A DNA stretch of 64,000 nt. Source: Peptoniphilus lacrimalis DSM 7455. GTDB lineage: Bacteria > Bacillota > Clostridia > Tissierellales > Peptoniphilaceae. Position numbers and translations under genes: made by a program. The stretch lies in NCBI RefSeq assembly GCF_000378725.1, contig NZ_KB900368.1:124001-188000 (forward strand). Reading direction: 5' to 3'. Every line of letters starts with the position of its first letter. Position 1 is the first letter of the stretch. The notes under the pieces are model-generated. The model had not been told where the DNA came from. It did no database searches and worked only from the letters and a program-made list of their open reading frames with translations. This document shows, piece after piece, positions 34,607 through 46,170 of the stretch.

Positions 34607-34635
34607 AATAAATTCTCCTTTACTATAATACCTAA

Positions 34636-34663
34636 ATTATATCAAAAAAAATTAAATAGTAAA
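34636..34663 (-). promoter_or_regulatory. Promoter of the nucleoside transporter operon
   Basis: On the minus strand TTTACT (34658-34663) and TATAAT (34636-34641) are 16 bases apart, about 30 bases upstream of the TTG start. Confidence 0.6.
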
Positions 34664-34715
34664 ACTTTAAAGCAAAAATTACTAAATTATAATAAAAACT
34701 CTTTTATTAAAAAAC

Positions 34716-34750
34716 ATAAAAAAAATCGTCAGGAAAAAATCCCAACGATT
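34716..34750 (-). terminator. Terminator of the NlpC/P60 gene
   Basis: On the minus strand AATCGT pairs with ACGATT, with an inner GGGA/TCC stem, and is followed by a long T run, about 16 bases after the stop. Confidence 0.8.
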
Positions 34751-34765
34751 AATAATAATATTCAA

Positions 34766-35914
34766 TTAAAATACCCTTGTTGCATTTACATATCTGCTAG
34801 AATAATAATCTTCAGACAGTGAACTTTCAATAACTTTTCCAGCACCTGAAGATGCGTGAATAAATTTTCCACCGCCTATGTATATACCAACATGGCTTAC
34901 ACCTGAACCGGTAGTGTTAAAGAAAATCAAATCTCCTTCAATCAAATCGCTTCTATCAACTTGCTTACCAAAGCCAGACTGCTCACTTGATGATCTTGGA
35001 AGTTTTATTCCTAACTCATCCTTATAAATAGCATATACTAAACCTGAACAATCAAATCCACCATCTCCAGTAGAACCGTAAACATAAGTTGAACCCATCT
35101 TATCATATGCAGAAGCTATGACCTTACTTGCAGTAGGTGAAATATTTTCTGAACTCTTGTATTTAAAGTCATTAAAATCTTGACTGTTGTCTTTATAGGC
35201 TTGTTTTGCAATCTTTTCAATTTCTTTAGAATCATTGTCCATAGCAAGCATAATATTTTTTGCTTCATCTTTTGCTTGGACACTGTTACTCTTCTTGCCA
35301 CTTTCAAGTGAAAGTTTTTCAGCTTCTAAAGTATATTTCTTTCCATTATCATCTTTAATAATGAAATCTCCATCGTTATAGTCAACAACACTAACACTTT
35401 CGCCAGCTTTAAGTTTTAACTTACCATTATTACTCTTTGCAACAGCGTTACTTTTGACCTTAACTTCAGTTTTATTTTCTCTCTTATTTGCTACTTTTTC
35501 AACAACAGATTTAGAAACATCGCCTACAGTACCATCATTTAATTTTATTGTAACTGTATCTTTATTGTTTTTAACTTCTATAGCATATTCCCCAATAAAT
35601 AAGTTTCTTACAACTTTACCATCTTTTTTGATCGGTGAGCTCTTAACAACTTTATATGTAGGAATATTAACTTCCTTTACTAAAATCTTATCTTCAGGGA
35701 TAGTAACTTTAGCCTTTCCCTTCTTAACAATATAAGAATTCCCTGTCTTTTCTACTATATTAACTTGTTCACCTATAGCAAAAGAAATTTCATTTCCACT
35801 GTATGTTCTTTGAACATGTTCATTTATGAAAACTCCTGTATCTTTTAAACCTACTATAGATACTGCACAAAGAGCAACTAAGCCCATTGGCAACTTATTC
35901 TTAATAGACCACAA
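34766..35914 (-). CDS. Secreted NlpC/P60 cell-wall endopeptidase
   Basis: The protein is about 382 residues from a TTG start (35912-35914) that lies ten bases after AGGAG; upstream start codons lack a site. It has a hydrophobic N-terminal segment (LPMGLVALCAVSIVGL), about three short SH3-like repeats (residues 35-230), a charged linker, and an NlpC/P60 domain with GGFDCSGL (catalytic Cys), SHVGIYIGGGKF (His) and IHASS (third residue). It hydrolyses peptidoglycan stem peptides outside the cell. It is monocistronic, next to rnpB. Confidence 0.9.
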   Translation of the reverse strand: MWSIKNKLPMGLVALCAVSIVGLKDTGVFINEHVQRTYSGNEISFAIGEQVNIVEKTGNSYIVKKGKAKVTIPEDKILVKEVNIPTYKVVKSSPIKKDGKVVRNLFIGEYAIEVKNNKDTVTIKLNDGTVGDVSKSVVEKVANKRENKTEVKVKSNAVAKSNNGKLKLKAGESVSVVDYNDGDFIIKDDNGKKYTLEAEKLSLESGKKSNSVQAKDEAKNIMLAMDNDSKEIEKIAKQAYKDNSQDFNDFKYKSSENISPTASKVIASAYDKMGSTYVYGSTGDGGFDCSGLVYAIYKDELGIKLPRSSSEQSGFGKQVDRSDLIEGDLIFFNTTGSGVSHVGIYIGGGKFIHASSGAGKVIESSLSEDYYSSRYVNATRVF

Positions 35915-35952
35915 AATTAAACAACTCCTATACCTAAGATTAATATAATTAG

Positions 35953-35981
35953 AGTATAGCAAACAAGTTACAAAAAAGCAA
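35953..35981 (-). promoter_or_regulatory. Promoter of the NlpC/P60 gene
   Basis: On the minus strand TTGCTT (35976-35981) and TATACT (35953-35958) are 17 bases apart. Several TTGTAAC words lie around it; cell-wall regulators of the WalR type bind related words, but the spacing is not the canonical one. Confidence 0.55.
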
Positions 35982-36031
35982 CAAAAAGTTACAAAATTGT
36001 TAAGAAATTTTTAACATTTTTGTAACTTTAT

Positions 36032-36356
36032 TACAAGCAAGTCTATAAGCTGCGTTCTGTTTTGTCAACTATCTATCTTATTCCACTGTTGCCAGAGGAC
36101 TTTAGCGACCTACCTTACGGCAGATACGAGCAGCATCTGTTATTCCTATTTGGTCTTGCTCCAGATGGGGTTTACATGGCATTATTATCACTAATAATCC
36201 GGTGAGCTCTTACCTCGCCTTTCCACCCTTACCAATAATGGCGGTATATTTCTGTTGCACTAGCCTTGGGGTCGCCCCCACTTGTCGTTAACAAGCATCT
36301 TTGCTCTGTGGAGCGCAGACTTTCCTCACATTTTGTGCAGTTGACCAACTTACTTA
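36032..36356 (-). ncRNA. rnpB: RNase P RNA (M1 RNA)
   Basis: On the minus strand the RNA shows the universal blocks GAGGAAAGTC and AGAGCAAAGATG-like P4 region, then AAGGGTGGAAAGGCGAGGTA, GAGCTCACCGG and the 3' end GAACGCAGCTTATAGAC. The ends AAGTAAGT and ACTTGCTT pair to form P1. Layout fits bacterial type A. It is the catalytic RNA that matures tRNA 5' ends with RnpA. Ends are approximate. Confidence 0.95.
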
Positions 36357-36361
36357 CATCC

Positions 36362-36390
36362 ATTTTAACAAAATTTTTTTATAAATTCAA
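36362..36390 (-). promoter_or_regulatory. rnpB promoter
   Basis: On the minus strand TTGAAT (36385-36390) and TAAAAT (36362-36367) are 17 bases apart. The -35 begins right after the stop codon of the Nif3-like gene. Confidence 0.65.
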
Positions 36391-36392
36391 CA

Positions 36393-37163
36393 TCAAAACA
36401 TCTCATAGGAAGAATCTTCTTTTATATAAATATTAAGTTCAGAAAATTTTTCTAAAAGCTTCTCTTTTATTCTTGGAAGAATTAATTTTTCACTGTGAAA
36501 ATGCCCTATATCCATAGCTATAATATTATTTTCATAGGCATATTGACCATCATGATATTTGATATCTCCTGAAATGAAAAGCTGACTGCCGTTTTTTATT
36601 GCCTCATCCATATAGGAAGACCCAGCACCGCCGCATAGAGAAACTCTTTTTATCTTTTTATCTTTACCATAAGTCCTGATATTTTTAATATTTAACTTAT
36701 CCCTAAAGTCTTTTAAGATTTCTTCAAGACTTTTTTCCTCTTTTAGTTCACCCACAATCCCAATAGGTAAACCATCATCAAGGGCTAGACTTTCTTGGTT
36801 CTTTAAATCTAAAAATCTAGCCAAAGAAAAGTTTACCCCATCACTAACCACATCAAGGGTTGTATGACCACTGTAAACAGAAATTTTATTATTAATTAAA
36901 GATAAAATTAAATCTCCCCTGTAGCTTCCTTCGATTATATTTTTTTCACCACCAAAAAATAAGGGGTGGTGACTTATTATAGCTTGGCAATTATTATTTT
37001 TTGCCATTTCTAAACTCTTATCATCAACATCAAGGCACAAAAGTATATTAGAAATATATGTATCAAAATATATTTGCATACCTGAATTATCCCAACCCAT
37101 CATATACTCTTTCTTTGCCCACATATCCATAAAATCAAAAATCTCTTTACTTTTGTACTTCAT
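36393..37163 (-). CDS. Nif3-like dinuclear metal-centre protein (DUF34)
   Basis: The 256-residue protein has AIISHHPLFFGG (about 60-71), YSGHTTLDVV and, near the C-terminus, ISGDIKYHDGQYA and MDIGHFHSEK. These His, Asp and Glu residues make the binuclear metal site of the Nif3/YqfO family. Its partner trmK overlaps by 17 bases, as in many Firmicutes. Nif3 proteins are linked to GTP cyclohydrolase or metal insertion, but the role is not settled. Confidence 0.92.
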   Translation of the reverse strand: MKYKSKEIFDFMDMWAKKEYMMGWDNSGMQIYFDTYISNILLCLDVDDKSLEMAKNNNCQAIISHHPLFFGGEKNIIEGSYRGDLILSLINNKISVYSGHTTLDVVSDGVNFSLARFLDLKNQESLALDDGLPIGIVGELKEEKSLEEILKDFRDKLNIKNIRTYGKDKKIKRVSLCGGAGSSYMDEAIKNGSQLFISGDIKYHDGQYAYENNIIAMDIGHFHSEKLILPRIKEKLLEKFSELNIYIKEDSSYEMF

Positions 37164-37839
37164 CTAATATCTCCTTTAACTCAATATTTTCCTCTCTGAG
37201 TTTATCCTTTTTATAAATGCTTCTTGTGCTTGATCCTTCAATATTTTCAATAATAAAAATATTATAATTTATCAGATATTTTAAAAATTCAATAAGGTCC
37301 TTATCTTTTCTATTCCTCAAAAGCTTTGAAACCTTCAAATCAATATCTCTATATTCTTCTTTGATTGCCTTATAATTTGCCACTATTATATGGAAAAATT
37401 TATTATCTTCAAAAACAATTTTTTCATCAAGTATTTTAAAACCCTTATCATATAAAAACTTTCTGAGATAATCCACCTGTTGCATAGGTTGTAAAATCAG
37501 TTTTTCTGCTTGCCTTGCCTTTTCAAAATCCCTATCTAAAATTTTAGAGATTAAAATTCCTCCCATACCTGCAATGATTATCTGATCAACTGGTGGAATT
37601 TTTTCAAGACCGTTGCAAACAATATGTTCGATTTTCCCCTTATTTCCCCTAAGCTCTGAAAATTCTATGGCTTTATTTAATGAATTTAAGGAAATGTCAG
37701 TTGCTATTATTTTTCTATTATAATCTTCCTCATATAGAAAATTTGGCACAAATCCATGATCTGTGCCTATATCTGCAATTATTTTATTTTTATCACAAAA
37801 ATTTACAATTGCTCTTAATCGCTTTGATAACTTAATCAT
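37147..37839 (-). CDS. trmK: tRNA (adenine(22)-N1)-methyltransferase
   Basis: The 230-residue protein has the SAM motif [16 protein letters not shown] near 19-34 and the catalytic [14 protein letters not shown] near 108-121. This matches TrmK, which methylates A22 of tRNAs such as tRNA-Ser and tRNA-Tyr. The start overlaps the rpoD stop by four bases. The rpoD-trmK-nif3 order is standard in Firmicutes. Confidence 0.93.
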   Translation of the reverse strand: MIKLSKRLRAIVNFCDKNKIIADIGTDHGFVPNFLYEEDYNRKIIATDISLNSLNKAIEFSELRGNKGKIEHIVCNGLEKIPPVDQIIIAGMGGILISKILDRDFEKARQAEKLILQPMQQVDYLRKFLYDKGFKILDEKIVFEDNKFFHIIVANYKAIKEEYRDIDLKVSKLLRNRKDKDLIEFLKYLINYNIFIIENIEGSSTRSIYKKDKLREENIELKEILDEVQK

Positions 37840-38921
37840 TCTAAGAAGTCCTTTAATTTCTTGCTTCTTGATGGATGACGAAGCTTTCTAATAGCCTTAG
37901 CTTCAATTTGTCTTATTCTTTCACGAGTAACTGCAAACTCTTTACCAACTTCCTCTAAAGTTCTCGCTCTTCCGTCATCTAAACCGAATCTCAAAGTTAA
38001 AACTTTCTTTTCTCTATCAGTTAATGTTTCCAAAACCGTAGAAAGTTGTTCCCTTAGTAGGGTAAAAGTTGCCGCATCTTGTGGAGATAAAATTTCTTCA
38101 TCAGGAATAAAATCGCCTAAGTGAGAATCTTCTTCTTCTCCTATTGGTGTTTCTAAAGAAACGGGTTCCTGAGCAATTTTTTGAATTTCTCTAACCTTTT
38201 CAACATCAATACTCATTTCTTTGGCAATTTCTTCAGGAAGTGGATCTCTTCCTAATTCTTGAACCAATTGTCTCTGAACTCTTACAAGTTTATTAATTGT
38301 TTCAACCATATGAACAGGAATTCTTATTGTTCTAGCTTGGTCAGCTATAGCTCTTGTTATAGCTTGTCTTATCCACCATGTTGCATAAGTTGAAAATTTA
38401 AATCCCTTAGTGTAGTCAAACTTATCGACAGCTTTCATTAGGCCTAGATTTCCTTCTTGAATTAAATCAAGAAAACTCATTCCCCTACCCACATATCTTT
38501 TGGCAATAGAAACTACTAAACGAAGATTAGCTTCTGCAAGTTCTTTCTTTGCAGAGTTATCACCATTTTCCATTCTCTTGGCAATTTCCACTTCCTCATC
38601 TCCAGTTAAAAGAGGAATTTTTCCAATTTCTTTCAGATACATTCTGACAGGATCATCAACACTTATTCCCTTGGGAACAGATAAGTCTTCTTTTTCTACA
38701 TCAATTTCTTCCTTAAAATCCTTATCTCTTTCATCATTTAGTAATTCAATTCCATCATTTTCAAAATCCTTATAGATAGAGTCAATTTCTTGTGAATCCA
38801 TAGGAATATCTTCTAAGGCAAAGGATATTTCGTCATAAGTGAGATGCCCCTTTTCCTTACCTTCTTTTTTTAAGTTATTAATAGTGGTATCTTTATTACC
38901 TGTTTGTTTTTTCTCACTCAT
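37836..38921 (-). CDS. rpoD: Primary RNA polymerase sigma factor (SigA)
   Basis: The 361-residue sigma factor has an acidic N-terminus, region 1.2 ([19 protein letters not shown]), region 2 with [19 protein letters not shown] and [20 protein letters not shown], region 3, and region 4 with [20 protein letters not shown] and [20 protein letters not shown]. It recognises the TTGACA/TATAAT promoters seen throughout the window. It overlaps dnaG by eight bases. Confidence 0.98.
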   Translation of the reverse strand: MSEKKQTGNKDTTINNLKKEGKEKGHLTYDEISFALEDIPMDSQEIDSIYKDFENDGIELLNDERDKDFKEEIDVEKEDLSVPKGISVDDPVRMYLKEIGKIPLLTGDEEVEIAKRMENGDNSAKKELAEANLRLVVSIAKRYVGRGMSFLDLIQEGNLGLMKAVDKFDYTKGFKFSTYATWWIRQAITRAIADQARTIRIPVHMVETINKLVRVQRQLVQELGRDPLPEEIAKEMSIDVEKVREIQKIAQEPVSLETPIGEEEDSHLGDFIPDEEILSPQDAATFTLLREQLSTVLETLTDREKKVLTLRFGLDDGRARTLEEVGKEFAVTRERIRQIEAKAIRKLRHPSRSKKLKDFLE

Positions 38922-40716
38922 CTTTTACACCCTCATTTATATCATTTAATTCTAAATTTATTGTTCGCAAATCATTTATCACTTTTTCAAAAATCTCCTT
39001 ATCTTTTGAATTTGACTTAGCTATTGAATCAAGTTGATTCAAAAGATTTTCTTTTTCTTGCAAAAGCCAAGACCTTTTTAAAGTTAATAAATAATCAGAA
39101 ATTATTTTATTCCCTTCCGGTTCATCAACAATCAAAGATATTATTTCCTTATATGTTTCAGAACTTACAAGACCCTTATTTATTAAATCTTTAAAAAAAT
39201 CATCTTTTTCTATTTTTTTGTCATAATAATTTTCCAATTCTTCAAAAATTATTCTAATTTCTACTGAAGAAAATAAAGTAAGTTCAACTTTTGATTTAAT
39301 ATAATCGTAAAAATCATGACCAGCTAAACAATAGGCTATAAGACCCTTTTGAGCCTTTATGTTACCCGATTGAAGCTTTCCTTTAGGCTTTATTATTTTT
39401 TTGGGTTTATCAAATTTCTTTTTAGGTCTGTTTTTATTTATAAGGCTTATATAAGAATTTAAAGATATGGTAGAAATACCATAAGTCTTACAAAAATTCT
39501 TCATATACACATCTCTTTCAATTGGATTTTTGATTGAAGATAAAATTTTTCCTGCCTCCATAGTAAATTTAGATAAACCATCTGAGCTTGACAGATTAAA
39601 TTTTCCCTTTAAATTGTCAATTTTAAAATCCAAAAAAGATTTACCATTAGCCACTTGACCTTCAAAGCTAATTTTGCCATATTTTTTTATATATTCATCA
39701 GGATCAAGACCCTCAGCAAGAGAAATAATCTTTGGGCTTATCCCCTCAGAAAGCATAATATCAATGGCACGAACTGTTGCGTTTATTCCTGCACTGTCAC
39801 CATCATAGCAGATATAAATATCCTTGGCATACCTTTTTATAAGCCCTGCCTGAGCTTGAGTTAGAGATGTCCCAAGACTTGCTACGCTATAATTTATACC
39901 ACTATTATATAATGAAATAACATCCATGTATCCTTCAACTAAAATAATTTTATCTCGAGAAGCTTCCTTAGAAATAAGGTTTAAATTAAATAAATTGCTC
40001 CCCTTATGAAAAATTAAATTCTCGGAAGAATTTAGGTATTTTGGTTTCTCATCTCCTAAAACTCTTCCACCAAAAGCAATAACACGACCCTTGGTATCTA
40101 TAATTGGAAACATTATTCTATTTCTAAATCTGTCATAAGTTTTACCCTTGGAAGATGAAAGTAAATTAATCTCTACAAGTTCTTCCTCCTTGTATCCCAA
40201 AGATAAAAGATGATTTTTTAAATTATCCCAACTATCATTTGCAAAGCCTAGACCATATTTATTGATAACAGCAGGTGAAATTTCTCTCTTTCTCAGGTAA
40301 TTCATACCCAATTTTGAATTTTTTAAATTATTATAAAAAAATAAGGCAGCTTGTCTATTGATTTCGTAAAATCTCTGAGCTTTGTCCTTTAATTCCTTAT
40401 CTTTTTTAGAATAATGCGCCTGCCTAAGTTCAATATTATATTTGTCTGCTAAAAACTTAATAGCCTCACGAAAGCCAAGCCCTTCCCTTTTCATAACAAA
40501 ACTTATTACATCTCCGCCTTCACCACAACCGAAACACTTAAAAATTCCCTTTGATGGTGAAAGGCTAAAAGATGGAGTTTTCTCATTATGAAAAGGACAA
40601 AGTCCAATATAATTGGCTCCGCTTCTTTTCAAATTAACATATTGAGATATAAGTTCATAAATATCAACCTTATCCCTAATTTCTTCCAATAAGTTATCAT
40701 CAATTATAAAACTCAT
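38914..40716 (-). CDS. dnaG: DNA primase
   Basis: The 600-residue primase has a CHC2 zinc finger with C40, H43, C61 and C64 ([28 protein letters not shown]). The Toprim core has [16 protein letters not shown] and YDGDSAG. The C-terminal region (from about 430) is the helicase-binding domain. It makes RNA primers for replication. Gene order dgt-dnaG-rpoD is kept. It overlaps dgt by 17 bases. Confidence 0.97.
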   Translation of the reverse strand: MSFIIDDNLLEEIRDKVDIYELISQYVNLKRSGANYIGLCPFHNEKTPSFSLSPSKGIFKCFGCGEGGDVISFVMKREGLGFREAIKFLADKYNIELRQAHYSKKDKELKDKAQRFYEINRQAALFFYNNLKNSKLGMNYLRKREISPAVINKYGLGFANDSWDNLKNHLLSLGYKEEELVEINLLSSSKGKTYDRFRNRIMFPIIDTKGRVIAFGGRVLGDEKPKYLNSSENLIFHKGSNLFNLNLISKEASRDKIILVEGYMDVISLYNSGINYSVASLGTSLTQAQAGLIKRYAKDIYICYDGDSAGINATVRAIDIMLSEGISPKIISLAEGLDPDEYIKKYGKISFEGQVANGKSFLDFKIDNLKGKFNLSSSDGLSKFTMEAGKILSSIKNPIERDVYMKNFCKTYGISTISLNSYISLINKNRPKKKFDKPKKIIKPKGKLQSGNIKAQKGLIAYCLAGHDFYDYIKSKVELTLFSSVEIRIIFEELENYYDKKIEKDDFFKDLINKGLVSSETYKEIISLIVDEPEGNKIISDYLLTLKRSWLLQEKENLLNQLDSIAKSNSKDKEIFEKVINDLRTINLELNDINEGVKDE

Positions 40717-41728
40717 TTCTACTCCAATTTTTAGGTAAAAATAAATTTTTCCATTCCCTCACTGCAAAAGTATCAGTCATTCCAGCAATATAATCTGTAA
40801 TAATATCTTCCTTACTATGGTCAATGCTCTCATATAATGCCAAATGTTTTTTATCTAGTATATCAAAATTATTCATATAATAATCAAATAAATCTGTCAG
40901 AAGTCTTGTAATCTTCTTATCTTCACTTTTTACAGTTGGGTTAAAATATACCTTATCAAACATGAATTTTCTCAAATCCATGGTAGCTCTATAAATTTCT
41001 TCTTCCATTTCTACAATTGGTTTGCCAAAAGACTTTTTAATAATTGAAGAAATCATTGTATTTATTCTCTTTGAGTGGCTGTATCCCAAAATATCAAGTA
41101 TATCCTTGGGTAAATCTTCTTTTTTAATTATTCCAGCCCTAATAGCATCATCAATATCGTGATTAATATAGGCAATTCTGTCAGCAAATTTAATAATAGT
41201 GCCTTCAAGAGTCGAAGCCTTGTTATCGCCTTGATGATTTAAAATACCATCACGAACTTCAAAGGTCAAATTAAGACCTATCCTTTTTTCAGAAGATTCT
41301 AAAAAATCAACAACTCTTAGAGATTGCTTATAATGTTTAAAACCCTTTGGATTTAATTTATCTAAAATTTCTTCGCCGAAATGTCCAAAAGGCGTATGTC
41401 CAAGGTCATGACCAAGACCTATAGCTTCAACTAAATCTTCATTTAATCCCAAAGCCCTTGCAATAGTTCTACCTATCTGAGCAACTTCAAGAGTATGGGT
41501 TAACCTTGTTCTGTAATGATCACCTTCAGGAGTTATGAATACTTGAGTTTTGTGTTTTAATCTTCTAAAAGATTTTGAATGAATAATTCTATCTCTATCC
41601 CTTTGAAAATCTGTCCTTATATTACATTTTTCTTCAAAAACTTGCCTACCCTTAGAGTCCTTAGCCAAAGTAGCGTAAGGTTTTAAAATTTTTTCTTCAA
41701 GTTCTTCATATACTTCTCTAGTGTTCAT
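40700..41728 (-). CDS. dgt: dGTPase-like HD-domain phosphohydrolase
   Basis: The 342-residue protein has the HD-domain pattern RLTHTLEVAQIGRTIARALG, GLGHDLGHTPFGHFGE, GILNHQG and KFADRIAYINHDIDDA. It is the type-2 deoxyguanosinetriphosphate triphosphohydrolase-like family that often precedes dnaG. It probably degrades dNTPs. It ends inside dnaG. Confidence 0.94.
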   Translation of the reverse strand: MNTREVYEELEEKILKPYATLAKDSKGRQVFEEKCNIRTDFQRDRDRIIHSKSFRRLKHKTQVFITPEGDHYRTRLTHTLEVAQIGRTIARALGLNEDLVEAIGLGHDLGHTPFGHFGEEILDKLNPKGFKHYKQSLRVVDFLESSEKRIGLNLTFEVRDGILNHQGDNKASTLEGTIIKFADRIAYINHDIDDAIRAGIIKKEDLPKDILDILGYSHSKRINTMISSIIKKSFGKPIVEMEEEIYRATMDLRKFMFDKVYFNPTVKSEDKKITRLLTDLFDYYMNNFDILDKKHLALYESIDHSKEDIITDYIAGMTDTFAVREWKNLFLPKNWSRNEFYN

Positions 41729-41730
41729 TT

Positions 41731-42558
41731 TTACCTCAATTCAAGTTTTTTAAGCCTTTCAATAATAATTTCTGCTGTTTCTTCTATAGCCTTATGGGAA
41801 ACATCAATCACAAAACATCCCAATTCGTCCATAACCTGTTTAGAATAATCAATTTCATCTTTAATTCTATCAATATTTGCATACTTTGCACCACTAGCAA
41901 GACCTAAACTTTTTAATCTTTCTTCTCTTATAGAAATTAGTTTGTTTGGATTAGCAATAAGACCTATAACTCTATTTACATCTTTTTCATAAACTTCCTT
42001 AGGAACAGGAACTTCAGGCACCAAAGGCACATTTGCAACCTTATATAATTTGTTAGCAAGATACATAGAAAGTGGTGTCTTAGAAGTTCTAGAAATTCCA
42101 ACAAGACAAATATCAGCTTTTCTTACTCCTCTTGGGTCTTTGCCATCATCATATTTAACAGCAAACTCAATAGCTTCAACTTTTTTAAAATAATTTTGGT
42201 CAAGCCTTCTTATAAGACCAGGTTCACGAAGTGGAGGATATCCTAAAATATTTTCTAACTGATTCATAGGTTGACCCATAACATCAACAGTATAAAGACC
42301 AAGTTCCTTAGATTTTTCCTCAATAAAATTACGAGTTTCTAAAACCACGTTGGTATATACAATCAGTGAATTTTTTATTTTTGCAGCTTCCTCTAAAAGA
42401 GGTTTTATTTGCTCGATGGAGTTGTGGTATGGATATCTCCTAATTTGATAATTTTCAGATTCAAATTGACGTACACTTGATGTGGCAATAAGTTCACCTG
42501 TTTCACCAATAGAATCTGAAATAACATATATGACTAAAGTATTCTCTAAATCTTTCAT
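41731..42558 (-). CDS. ppsR: Pyruvate, phosphate dikinase regulatory protein
   Basis: The 275-residue protein starts with VIYVISDSIGETGELIATS, has the P-loop-like VGISRTSKTPLSMYLAN near 152-168, and FVIDVSHKAIEETA at the C-terminus. This is the DUF299 family, bifunctional kinase and pyrophosphorylase acting on PPDK (or PEP synthase). It is next to the CcpN-like gene, an association also seen in Bacillus (yqfL-ccpN). AAGGAG precedes the ATG. Confidence 0.95.
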   Translation of the reverse strand: MKDLENTLVIYVISDSIGETGELIATSSVRQFESENYQIRRYPYHNSIEQIKPLLEEAAKIKNSLIVYTNVVLETRNFIEEKSKELGLYTVDVMGQPMNQLENILGYPPLREPGLIRRLDQNYFKKVEAIEFAVKYDDGKDPRGVRKADICLVGISRTSKTPLSMYLANKLYKVANVPLVPEVPVPKEVYEKDVNRVIGLIANPNKLISIREERLKSLGLASGAKYANIDRIKDEIDYSKQVMDELGCFVIDVSHKAIEETAEIIIERLKKLELR

Positions 42559-42566
42559 AAATCTCC

Positions 42567-43193
42567 TTAAATTATTTCGCCCTTACACATTTCCACAAAC
42601 ATTCTGTTAACATTAGTTTTTGTGAATCTTCCAACAACTGTTAAAATTCCATTTTCCTCTTCAACAACAGGAAGGGAATCTACCCCTCTCTCATCAATAA
42701 GTCTTGCTCCCTCAAATGCAGTATCCAAAGGCCCTATAGTAACCAAATTAGGCATCCTCGTCATAACAAGACTTATAGGAGTATTGTGAATATCCATGCC
42801 GCCTATAGTAGTTCTGATCAAATCTTTTCTTGAAACAACACCTGTTAAATTTCTATTGTTTGTGATAAAAACTGAAGAAACATCTTCCAAGAAAAGTCCA
42901 ACAATAACATCATAAACACTCGCCGTTTCTTCCATAACAAAGGGAACAGACATATAATCTTCTATTTTAAGTTCCTTAATATGGTCTACCACAAGAGATA
43001 ACTCAGAGCGACCCGTATAAAAATAGCCAACATTTGGTCTTGCTCCCAAAATATTTATCATAGTTAAAACTGCTAAATCAGGTCTGATAGTAGCCCTAGA
43101 AACCCCGAGGCTTGTGGCTATTTCATCTCCAGTAATGGGAGCTTTCTCTTTAACTATTTGAATTATTTTAAGTTGTCTCTTACTTAAATCCAA
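42567..43193 (-). CDS. ccpN: CcpN-like HTH-CBS transcriptional repressor
   Basis: The 208-residue protein has an N-terminal HTH (KAPITGDEIATSLGVSRATI, about 14-33). Two CBS domains follow (SVPFVMEETASVYDVIVG and PISLVMTRMPNLVTI). CcpN represses gluconeogenesis genes and senses ATP/ADP. The start is a TTG at 43191-43193 behind AGGGGTG; no better start exists. It lies between glyS and ppsR. Confidence 0.9.
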   Translation of the reverse strand: MDLSKRQLKIIQIVKEKAPITGDEIATSLGVSRATIRPDLAVLTMINILGARPNVGYFYTGRSELSLVVDHIKELKIEDYMSVPFVMEETASVYDVIVGLFLEDVSSVFITNNRNLTGVVSRKDLIRTTIGGMDIHNTPISLVMTRMPNLVTIGPLDTAFEGARLIDERGVDSLPVVEEENGILTVVGRFTKTNVNRMFVEMCKGEII

Positions 43194-43205
43194 ATCATCA
43201 CACCC

Positions 43206-45284
43206 CTAATCGAGGACAATTTTTTCTATTGCAAAAATTCTTGAAACAACATTTTCTACCCTATTGATAAGGGCAAGTCTGTTATCTCTAATAGAAGTAT
43301 CCTTATCCATTACCATAACCTTGTCAAAAAATTCATCAATATATGGAGTCAATGAATCACAAAGGTTCAAATAATCATAAAATTTATTAGCGTTGTTATA
43401 GGCTTCAAGTTCAGCCTTGATATTTTCTATTTGACTAAATAATTTCTTTTCAGCATCTTCCTTGAAAAGCTCAGCATCAACTTCTTTAAATTCAGAAACT
43501 TTAGAAGTCAAGTTGTAAATTCTCTCAAAAGAATCAACAAACTTGGACCTGTCATTTTCCTTAAACCACTTATCAACTTGAGGTGCCTTTTTAAAGATAA
43601 TATGAATTTTATCTTCACTTTCTAAAATTGCATCAATAACATCATATCTATAATCTAAATCTTCAAGCATAACCTTAATTCTTTGCTTGAAAAATTCCTT
43701 AAGATTTTTCATAACAGCTTCATAATTTAAGGTAAGTCCCATTTTATTAACATACTCATAAAGAGCTTGAGATAAAATAGAATCAAGATTAAGTTCCCAG
43801 TTGTTATTTCTAATTATATTAATAAGACCAATTGCACTACGTCTTAATCCAAAGGGGTCAAGAGATCCAGTTGGAACTTTGTCAATAGCAAAAAGTCCTG
43901 AAATTGTATCTATCTTATCGGCAATAGAATAAATAGAACCTACAGTAGTTTTTGGAAGATCATCCCCCTTAAACCTCGGTAAATATTGCTCATAAATTGC
44001 AGAATTTACAATATCTTTTTCACCGGAAAGTTTTGCATAAATAGATCCCATAATTCCTTGAAGTTCTGTAAATTCAACAACCATATGAGTAGTCAAATCA
44101 GCCTTAGAAAGATATGCAGTTCTTTTTAAGGACTCAAGTGTTTCATCAGCAACTTCCAAATTCTTTCCTATTTCTAATGCAATAGCTTCATTACGTTCTT
44201 CTTTTTCTCTCATGTTGCCAAGCTTATCTAAGAAATTTACACCACTTAGGGCATCAACATAATCTTCAAGAGGTTTAGAAATATCTTCTTCATAGAAGAA
44301 CTTAGCATCAGAAAGTCTAGCTCCTAAGACCTTTTCATTTCCCTTTATTACAATATCTTCATAATCATGATTTCCATTTCTTATAGTAATAAAATATGGA
44401 AGAAGTTCACCCTTATCATCATAAATAGGAGTGTAACGCAGATGGTCAATCATAGTAGTTGTGATAACTTCCTTAGGTAAAATTAAAAATTCTTTTTTTA
44501 TAGTTCCCTTTATAGGAGTTGGATATTCAACTATATAAACAAGTTCCTCTAAAAGATCTTTATTTTCTTTTATTTCTCCACCAAGGGATCTGGCAATTTT
44601 TTTAGATTCAAACCTTATAATTTCTTCTCTTCTATTTTGGTCTAAAATTACAAAATTTTCTTCTAAAAGTTTTGCATAGTTATCAACATTATCAATAACA
44701 ATATTATCAGACCCTAAAAATCTGTGTCCACGAGTAATATTTGAAACCGGAATACCTTCAAAAGGAAATTCTACAACTTCATCATTAAGAATAGAAACAA
44801 TCCATCTTATAGGTCTTGGAAATTTAATATTTTTTCCACCCCATTTCATGTTACGAGGTAGATTAATATGATAAATCATATCAGGAATAATATTTTTTAA
44901 AACTTCTTTAGCATCAAGACCCCTCTTTTTAATGATGGCAAAAACATATTTGTTGCCCTTAACTTCCCTTTGTTCTAGATCCTTTAGGCTTATATTTTGA
45001 GATTTCATAAAGCCTTCTAGTGGTTTTGTGGGATTACCATCTTCATCAAAAGAAATTTTTACAGAAGGACCTTTAACTTCCTTATTAATATCATCTTGCC
45101 TATCAAAAATTCCATTTATATATAGAGAAAGCCTTCTAGGAGTAGCATAAACTTCTAATGAATCATACTTGAGGTCATTTTCACTAAGTGATTTTTCAAT
45201 TTTTTCTCTAATTTGTTCCATGGCAAGATTTACAAATCTTGATGGTAATTCTTCTACTCCTATTTCTAAAAGATACCTATTCAT
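43206..45284 (-). CDS. glyS: Glycyl-tRNA synthetase beta subunit
   Basis: The 692-residue beta subunit starts [20 protein letters not shown] and has NLPRNMKWG and [13 protein letters not shown] in the B-domain region, HD-like [18 protein letters not shown] and a C-terminal anticodon-binding DALR-type domain. It forms the alpha2-beta2 enzyme with GlyQ. Its start overlaps glyQ by eight bases. No T-box is seen upstream, unlike the Bacillus-type leader. Confidence 0.97.
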   Translation of the reverse strand: MNRYLLEIGVEELPSRFVNLAMEQIREKIEKSLSENDLKYDSLEVYATPRRLSLYINGIFDRQDDINKEVKGPSVKISFDEDGNPTKPLEGFMKSQNISLKDLEQREVKGNKYVFAIIKKRGLDAKEVLKNIIPDMIYHINLPRNMKWGGKNIKFPRPIRWIVSILNDEVVEFPFEGIPVSNITRGHRFLGSDNIVIDNVDNYAKLLEENFVILDQNRREEIIRFESKKIARSLGGEIKENKDLLEELVYIVEYPTPIKGTIKKEFLILPKEVITTTMIDHLRYTPIYDDKGELLPYFITIRNGNHDYEDIVIKGNEKVLGARLSDAKFFYEEDISKPLEDYVDALSGVNFLDKLGNMREKEERNEAIALEIGKNLEVADETLESLKRTAYLSKADLTTHMVVEFTELQGIMGSIYAKLSGEKDIVNSAIYEQYLPRFKGDDLPKTTVGSIYSIADKIDTISGLFAIDKVPTGSLDPFGLRRSAIGLINIIRNNNWELNLDSILSQALYEYVNKMGLTLNYEAVMKNLKEFFKQRIKVMLEDLDYRYDVIDAILESEDKIHIIFKKAPQVDKWFKENDRSKFVDSFERIYNLTSKVSEFKEVDAELFKEDAEKKLFSQIENIKAELEAYNNANKFYDYLNLCDSLTPYIDEFFDKVMVMDKDTSIRDNRLALINRVENVVSRIFAIEKIVLD

Positions 45285-46158
45285 TAGAAACTCCTTTCAA
45301 AAGCGGATAACCCATTTCTTTTCTTTGTATTAAATATGCTTCAGCTACAAGTTTTGCTAAATTACGCACCCTTCCAATATAAGTAGTTCTTTCAGAAACA
45401 GAAATTGCTCCTCTTGCATCTAATAAATTAAAAGTATGTGAGCATTTTAAAGTATAGTCATAGGCATCAAGCACAATTCCCTCATCAATAACTCTCATGG
45501 CTTCTTTTTCATAAACATCAAATAAATTTCTTAGAAGTTTGACATCACTTACCTCAAAAGCATATTTGGAATGTTCATATTCAGCAACTTTAAAAACATC
45601 TCCATAAGTTATTTTATCGTTATACTTTATATCATAAACAGAATCCACATCTTGTAAATACATGGCAATTCTTTCAAGACCATAAGTAAGCTCTGCACTT
45701 TCAAGATCGAGATTAACTCCTCCCACTTGTTGAAAATAAGTAAATTGAGTTATTTCCATCCCGTCAAGCCAAACTTCCCAACCAAGACCCCAAGCTCCAA
45801 GAGTTGGAGATTCCCAGTTATCTTCCACAAATCTTATATCATGTTTTTTTGGATCAATACCAATAGTAACAAGCGAATCAAGATAAAGCTCTTGAACATT
45901 TGCAGGAGATGGCTTTAAAATAACTTGCATTTGATGGTGTTGATATAATCTGTTAGGATTTTCACCATAACGTCCATCAGCAGGTCTTCTTGAAGGCTCA
46001 ACATAACAAACCTTCCATTCTTCAGGGCCTAAAGCGCGAAGAAAAGTTTGAGGATTCATAGTACCTGCTCCCTTTTCAATATCGTAAGGCTGCATGATAA
46101 TACAACCCTTGTCACTCCAATATTTTTGTAAATTAATAATTAATTCCTGGAAATTCAT
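45277..46158 (-). CDS. glyQ: Glycyl-tRNA synthetase alpha subunit
   Basis: The 293-residue alpha subunit carries the class-II core: [45 protein letters not shown] and [20 protein letters not shown]. It pairs with GlyS. The gene lies 12 bases after recO in the macro-operon, with GGAGG before the ATG. Confidence 0.97.
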   Translation of the reverse strand: MNFQELIINLQKYWSDKGCIIMQPYDIEKGAGTMNPQTFLRALGPEEWKVCYVEPSRRPADGRYGENPNRLYQHHQMQVILKPSPANVQELYLDSLVTIGIDPKKHDIRFVEDNWESPTLGAWGLGWEVWLDGMEITQFTYFQQVGGVNLDLESAELTYGLERIAMYLQDVDSVYDIKYNDKITYGDVFKVAEYEHSKYAFEVSDVKLLRNLFDVYEKEAMRVIDEGIVLDAYDYTLKCSHTFNLLDARGAISVSERTTYIGRVRNLAKLVAEAYLIQRKEMGYPLLKGVSNE

Positions 46159-46170
46159 ATATTCCTCCTA